This document shows positions 41,116 to 44,894 of a stretch of 44,894 nt of DNA, in pieces. The first letter of the stretch is position 1; each line of letters opens with the position of its first letter. A program made the translations under genes and the position numbers. The stretch is from Pseudomonas sp. 7P_10.2_Bac1 (GTDB lineage: Bacteria > Pseudomonadota > Gammaproteobacteria > Pseudomonadales > Pseudomonadaceae). A model generated the notes under the pieces. It was not told where the DNA came from. It did not search any database and worked only from the letters and a program-made list of their open reading frames with translations. Where the stretch lies: contig NZ_JANLNV010000092.1 in the NCBI RefSeq assembly GCF_025465935.1, positions 1-44,894 on the forward strand, written 5' to 3'.

Positions 41116-41480
41116 ACGTGCGCATCAGTCGTCAACATTGGGATGGGTTACTGGCTGAACTGGATCAGGCGCGTCGACAGCGCCATCTAGTCACGTATCG
41201 CGCGCTGCTGGAGCGTTTGCAACTGCCCAGCCCTGCCATGCTGACCCTTACGTCGGCGCTGGAGCACCTGGCGGCCATGGATGTGCGGGCGGAGCAGCCG
41301 CTACGCAGTTCGCTGGTGATCAGCCAGGGTGCGAGCCGCTTGCCGCGAACCGGTTTTTTTGAGTGCGTGGAGCGCCTTGGCCGTTTTTCCGGGCCGCCGG
41401 ATGGCGTTGCAGCCGCCTCCTGGCATGCTTCTGAAGTGGTTCGGGTGTTTGAACACAGCTACGAACACGAGCAAGCATAA
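41112..41480 (+). CDS. unknown protein coupled to XRE regulator
   Basis: A 122-residue protein, not recognised. It has RRQRHLVTYRALLERLQLPSPAMLT, then PLRSSLVISQGASRLPRTGFF, a layout I loosely recall from small domains with a Y-x(n)-L-lp...P-L-x-S-L-V-V...lP-x-x-GFF pattern. No signal peptide or membrane span. ATG at 41112 overlaps the XRE stop, with GGAGGGAA before it. Followed by a strong terminator, so the pair is an isolated two-gene unit. Confidence 0.7.
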   Translation: MNVRISRQHWDGLLAELDQARRQRHLVTYRALLERLQLPSPAMLTLTSALEHLAAMDVRAEQPLRSSLVISQGASRLPRTGFFECVERLGRFSGPPDGVAAASWHASEVVRVFEHSYEHEQA

Positions 41481-41484
41481 AGAC

Positions 41485-41521
41485 AAAAGGGCGGGCCGCA
41501 TGATGCGACCCGCCCTTTTTT
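41485..41521. terminator. bidirectional terminator after XRE unit
   Basis: AAAAGGGCGGG (41485-41495) pairs with CCCGCCCTTTT (41509-41519), flanked by A and T runs. It ends the XRE unit (+) and may also stop transcripts from prc (-). Confidence 0.88.
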
Positions 41522-41590
41522 ACGCCCAAACCCACTGTCCAGTCCCCGCGCTGTCGCGCAGCACACCTGTAGCCGCTGGCGAGGCACGAA

Positions 41591-41634
41591 GGCTGCGATC
41601 TTTTGATCTTCTACTGCATCAAAAGATCGCGGCC
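41591..41634. repeat. 17-bp stem dispersed repeat downstream of prc
   Basis: GGCTGCGATCTTTTGAT (41591-41607) and ATCAAAAGATCGCGGCC (41618-41634) pair over 17 bp with one G-U. Same family as at 130 and 36337. It lies just after the prc stop codon, where it could protect the mRNA end. Confidence 0.75.
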
Positions 41635-41659
41635 AGCGCAGCTCCTGGCTGGGTTTAGG

Positions 41660-43741
41660 TTACTTCTTGCCAGCCTGTGGATTGAGCTTGAGGTAGTCCA
41701 GCAGGATGCGCCCGGTTTCACTCAGGTAGGCGTCATCTTCTGGCTTGGTCTTTTCAGGCTCGACCGGCAGTGCATCTTCGTCTTCTTTCTTCATTTCCTT
41801 GAGCGGTGCTTCACCCTTGGCCTTGCGACGGGCGTTTTCCATGGCCAGTTGCTGGGCGTCGATGTCAGCGTGTTGAGCACGACGTTCTGCTTCGTTCAGG
41901 CTCACGGTTTTCTCGGCCATCAGCTTGTCGGCCAACGCCAGCTTGTCGCGAATGAAGATGAACTCGGCATCTTTGGCCACGCGCGCATCGTGATCGGCCT
42001 TGAGCTCCGACAGATACGGCTTGAACGGGTCAGCCGCCGGCTTGATCGCAGGCCGGATGGTGTCCCATGGCATGGCCTCGGGCAGTGCACTTTCACCGAT
42101 TTCCTTGGTGTCGATAATCGACGGGAACGCCACGTCAGGCAGTACGCCCTGATGCTGGGTGCTCTGGCCGGAAACCCGGTAGAACTTGGCCAGGGTCAGC
42201 TTCAGTTCGCCGTGGTTGAGCGGCTGAATGGTTTGCACCGTGCCTTTGCCGAACGTCTGGCCGCCGATAATCAGCGCGCGGTGGTAGTCCTGCATGGCAC
42301 CGGCAAAAATCTCCGACGCCGATGCCGACAAGCGGTTGACCAGCAGCGCCATCGGGCCTTTGTAGAACGCCCCCGGGTTTTCGTCTTCAAGCACGTCGAC
42401 TTTACCGTCAGCGTTTCGCACCAGAACCGTCGGGCCCTTGTCGATAAACAGGCTGGTCAGTTCGGTCGCTTCCTGCAACGAACCGCCACCGTTGTTGCGC
42501 AGGTCGATGATCACGCCATCGACTTTGTCGTTCTGCAACTCGGTCAGCAGTTTTTTAACGTCGCGGGTTGTGCTCTTGTAGTTCGGATCGCCGGCACGGT
42601 AGGCCTTGAAGTCCAGGTAGAACGCCGGGATCTCAATCACGCCCAGTTTGTAGTCCTTGCCATCCTGCTTGAGGTTGAGGATCGACTTTTTCGCCGCCTG
42701 TTCTTCAAGCTTCACCGCTTCACGGGTGATGGACACAATCTTACTGGTCTGGTCATTAGGCGCGTTGCTCGCCGGAATCACTTCCAGGCGCACGACAGAG
42801 CCTTTAGGGCCACGAATCAACTTGACCACTTCGTCCAGGCGCCAGCCGATCACATCGACCATCTCTTTGTCGCCTTGGGCGACACCGATGATCTTGTCAG
42901 CCGGGGCGACCTGCTTGGTCTTGTCGGCGGGACCTGCCGGTACCAGGCGCACGATCTTCACTTGATCGTTATCGCTCTGCAACACGGCGCCGATGCCTTC
43001 CAGCGACAGGCTCATGTTGATGTCGAAGTTTTCCGCGTTATCTGGCGACAGATAGTTGGTGTGCGGGTCGTAAGACATGGCGAAGGTATTGATATACGCC
43101 TGGAAGATGTCTTCGCTGCGGGTCTGATCAAGGCGGCTCAATTGATTCTTGTAGCGCTTGGTCAGCAGTTCCTGAATTTTCGACGGCTCTTTGCCGGCGA
43201 TTTTCAGGCGCAGGACTTCGTCTTTCAGGCGTTTGCGCCACAAGTCATTGAGTTCGGCTTCGGTCTTGAGCCACGGAGCGTCCTTGCGATCGATCTGCAA
43301 GGTCTCTTTGGTGTTGAAGTCGAACGAATCAACGCCCTTGTCCAGTTGGGCAAGAGCGAAATCCAGACGCTCCTTGACGCGGTCCAGGTAGCGCTTGTAG
43401 ATGGTGAAGCCGGGATTGAGATCGCCGCTCTTGAGGAAATCGTCAAACTGGAATTTCCATTTGTCGAATTCGGCGATATCACTGGCCAGAAAGTAACTGC
43501 GCGATGGGTCGAGCAGCTTCAGGTAGCTGTCATAGATGATCGCTGAACGTGCGTCATCCAGTGGCGGCTTGCTGTAATGATGGCGTTTGAGCAGCTCAAC
43601 AACGTTAAGGCTGGCAATTACCTCATCACGATCGGGCTGAAGGTTATCCCAACTGTTAGCGGCGAACGTAGTGGCCGAAAACGGCATTACGCCTAAGCCG
43701 ATGAAGAGAGCGAGTGCGGTGCTAGGGAATATTTGCTTCAT
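41660..43741 (-). CDS. prc: carboxy-terminal processing (tail-specific) protease Prc
   Basis: A 693-residue periplasmic serine protease of the Tsp/Prc family (S41A). Signal peptide about residues 1-28 (ending FAA). PDZ domain follows FDINMSLSLEGIGAVLQ; the catalytic region is LVNRLSASASEIFAGAMQDY (Ser of SASE) with the general-base Lys in QTFGKGTVQ. A charged C-terminal region (KGEAPLKEMKKEDEDALP) is usual for gamma-proteobacterial Prc. Degrades tagged or misfolded periplasmic proteins and helps peptidoglycan enzyme turnover. Start 43741 is preferred because it begins with the signal peptide; 43774 is possible. Confidence 0.94.
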   Translation of the reverse strand: MKQIFPSTALALFIGLGVMPFSATTFAANSWDNLQPDRDEVIASLNVVELLKRHHYSKPPLDDARSAIIYDSYLKLLDPSRSYFLASDIAEFDKWKFQFDDFLKSGDLNPGFTIYKRYLDRVKERLDFALAQLDKGVDSFDFNTKETLQIDRKDAPWLKTEAELNDLWRKRLKDEVLRLKIAGKEPSKIQELLTKRYKNQLSRLDQTRSEDIFQAYINTFAMSYDPHTNYLSPDNAENFDINMSLSLEGIGAVLQSDNDQVKIVRLVPAGPADKTKQVAPADKIIGVAQGDKEMVDVIGWRLDEVVKLIRGPKGSVVRLEVIPASNAPNDQTSKIVSITREAVKLEEQAAKKSILNLKQDGKDYKLGVIEIPAFYLDFKAYRAGDPNYKSTTRDVKKLLTELQNDKVDGVIIDLRNNGGGSLQEATELTSLFIDKGPTVLVRNADGKVDVLEDENPGAFYKGPMALLVNRLSASASEIFAGAMQDYHRALIIGGQTFGKGTVQTIQPLNHGELKLTLAKFYRVSGQSTQHQGVLPDVAFPSIIDTKEIGESALPEAMPWDTIRPAIKPAADPFKPYLSELKADHDARVAKDAEFIFIRDKLALADKLMAEKTVSLNEAERRAQHADIDAQQLAMENARRKAKGEAPLKEMKKEDEDALPVEPEKTKPEDDAYLSETGRILLDYLKLNPQAGKK

Positions 43742-43879
43742 GCTGAGTCGACGCGGGGGCAATTGATAACGCATATTAGGCCGTCTTTGAAGTCGCCGGT
43801 TCCCTAAGAACCGGCCGCATAATGCAAGAAGCCCGATGCAGCAGCACCGGGCTCAGTCCAGACTCACTATGGAGGCACT

Positions 43880-44842
43880 GTGAAAGCATTGCAAGGCGTT
43901 GAGGGACAAGTGAAGTGGGTAGAAGAACCAAGCCCACGCTGTGATGTAGGACAAATCCGAATTCGCGTGGCGGCTGCAGGCCTAAATCGCGCCGATCTTT
44001 TGCAAAGCCAGGGCTTGTATCCGCCACCGCCAGGCGCCAGCCAGATGCTGGGCCTGGAGTGCTCCGGCGTGGTCAGCGAAGTGGGGCCAGGTTCGTCCTG
44101 GCAGGTGGGAGACCGCGTGTGCGCGCTGTTGGCGGGCGGTGGCATGGCCGAAGAAGTGGTGGTCGATGCGCGTCATGCCTTGCCAGTGCCTGAAGGTTTG
44201 TCGCTGATTGAAGCCGCGGCCTTGCCTGAGGTGTACAGCACGGCATGGTTGAACTTGTTCCAGTTGGCGGCCCTTAAACCGGGTGAAAAAGTCTTGCTGC
44301 ATGCCGGAGCAAGTGGAGTTGGTTCAGCCGCTATTCAGCTGTGCAAAGCGTTTGGCAGCCCGTGCTGGGTGACGGTCGGTTCGGCCGAGCGTTTAGCCTA
44401 CTGCGAGGCGCTGGGTGCTCAGGGCGGGGCTGTACGTACCCAAAGCCTGGACAGCCTCAAGGCGTTAGGGCCATTTGATGTGGTGCTGGACCCGGTGGGT
44501 GCCAACTATGTGGAATCCAATCTCAAATTGCTCGCGCTGGATGGGCGTTGGGTCTTGATTGGCCTGATGGGCGGGCGCAAGGCTGAGCTGGACCTGGCGT
44601 TGGTACTGGGTAAGCGCATTCAGTTGCTGGGCTCGACGTTGCGTAGCCGCAACGACCAGTTCAAGGCCGATTTGCTGAGTGACTTGTACCAGCAGGTATG
44701 GCCGTTGTTTACCGAGGGCCGACTCAGCCCGCAGTTGGCCAAGACCTTTCCGATTGCAGAGGCGCAAGCGGCGTTTACCGAACTGGCCGGCAATCAGGTG
44801 TCGGGCAAGCTGGTGCTGGTGATCGACGCGAGCCTGGTGTAG
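43880..44842 (+). CDS. NAD(P)H-quinone oxidoreductase (zinc-free MDR family)
   Basis: A 320-residue medium-chain reductase without zinc ligands, PIG3/QOR group. N-terminal VAAAGLNRADLLQSQGLYPPPPG, cofactor loop LHAGASGVGSAAIQLCKAFG, and VVLDPVGANYVESN, LIGLMGG. Family members reduce quinones with NADPH. The start is GTG at 43880 with GGAGG 4 nt before it; the overlapping ATG at 43869 runs into a stop at once. It is divergent from prc. Confidence 0.93.
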   Translation: MKALQGVEGQVKWVEEPSPRCDVGQIRIRVAAAGLNRADLLQSQGLYPPPPGASQMLGLECSGVVSEVGPGSSWQVGDRVCALLAGGGMAEEVVVDARHALPVPEGLSLIEAAALPEVYSTAWLNLFQLAALKPGEKVLLHAGASGVGSAAIQLCKAFGSPCWVTVGSAERLAYCEALGAQGGAVRTQSLDSLKALGPFDVVLDPVGANYVESNLKLLALDGRWVLIGLMGGRKAELDLALVLGKRIQLLGSTLRSRNDQFKADLLSDLYQQVWPLFTEGRLSPQLAKTFPIAEAQAAFTELAGNQVSGKLVLVIDASLV

Positions 44843-44854
44843 TTGACGCATAAC

Positions 44855-44879
44855 TGTAGGAGCGCGGGGGGGGGGGGGG
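44855..44879. repeat. repeat half-unit with 14-G run at the window edge
   Basis: CTGTAGGAGCGC begins like the dispersed repeat at 8596 and 17339, then runs into 14 consecutive G (44866-44879). Either a real homopolymer in a repeat or a sequencing/assembly artefact near a repeat. Confidence 0.5.
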
Positions 44880-44894
44880 CGGTTTGTTCTTTTA

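Noticed and set aside
41603..43546. 647-codon open frame on the plus strand opposite prc
   Set aside because: Mirrors the strong codon bias of prc; translation has no domain, and prc has complete catalytic motifs and signal peptide.
1..44894. CRISPR arrays, tRNA or rRNA genes, prophage or integrative element
   Set aside because: No regularly spaced repeats, no cloverleaf-like or ribosomal sequence recognised, and no integrase, transposase or structural phage genes seen.

Overview
The window looks like a chromosomal segment of a fluorescent Pseudomonas (P. fluorescens group). It encodes the 83-residue OprI lipoprotein almost exactly as known from the genus, a 324-residue CysB, the Kdp potassium system, and a Pseudomonas-type tesA/ybbA neighbourhood. 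GC is high, and gaps carry dispersed repeats built around GTAGGAGCG...CTTGCCTCGCGATC and GGCTGCGATCTTTTGATC. Organism assignment is from recognition of proteins, not from a database search. No tRNA, rRNA, CRISPR array, transposase or phage module was seen.

Layout. 1-281: repeat-rich non-coding stretch. 290-2749: nitroreductase (-), then YcgN-like Cys-cluster protein and an exported, metal-ligand-less M61-peptidase homologue (+). 2869-3873: an orphan short RHS core protein with its own C-terminal domain. 4032-12081: complete kdpF-A-B-C / kdpD-E locus, preceded by an 11-bp tandem repeat that looks like an OmpR-family (KdpE) operator. 12086-20350: patatin-like phospholipase, small lipoprotein plus CHAD protein, thioesterase, small membrane protein, chemoreceptor, TatD, MltF-like lytic transglycosylase, DoxX. 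20483-23728: Tat-exported acid phosphatase-family phosphoesterase, a small protein of unknown function, PI-PLC-like protein. 23838-30044: greB, YbbP/YbbA-type ABC exporter divergent from tesA, CxxC protein, L,D-transpeptidase, oprI. 30553-34640: GNAT protein, DAHP synthase, PilZ-like protein, thioredoxin-like protein, universal stress protein, cysB. 34819-39377: an uncharacterised protein built from two degenerate DUF4329/JAB-like domains, then a two-gene unit with a RoxA/MauG-like di-haem cytochrome and a catalase-fold haem protein. 39634-44842: FKBP lipoprotein, a gap with two inverted perfect DnaA boxes, an XRE regulator coupled to an unknown protein, tail-specific protease prc, quinone oxidoreductase. 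The window ends in a 14-G run inside a repeat.

Most of the window is core housekeeping: potassium uptake, envelope and peptidoglycan maintenance (MltF-like, L,D-transpeptidase, OprI, Prc, TesA), sulfur regulation and aromatic biosynthesis. The less explained parts are the membrane-anchored haem pair (36407-39377), the duplicated DUF4329-like protein (34819-36207), the XRE/unknown pair with upstream DnaA boxes (40598-41480), the orphan RHS protein, and the kdp promoter repeats.
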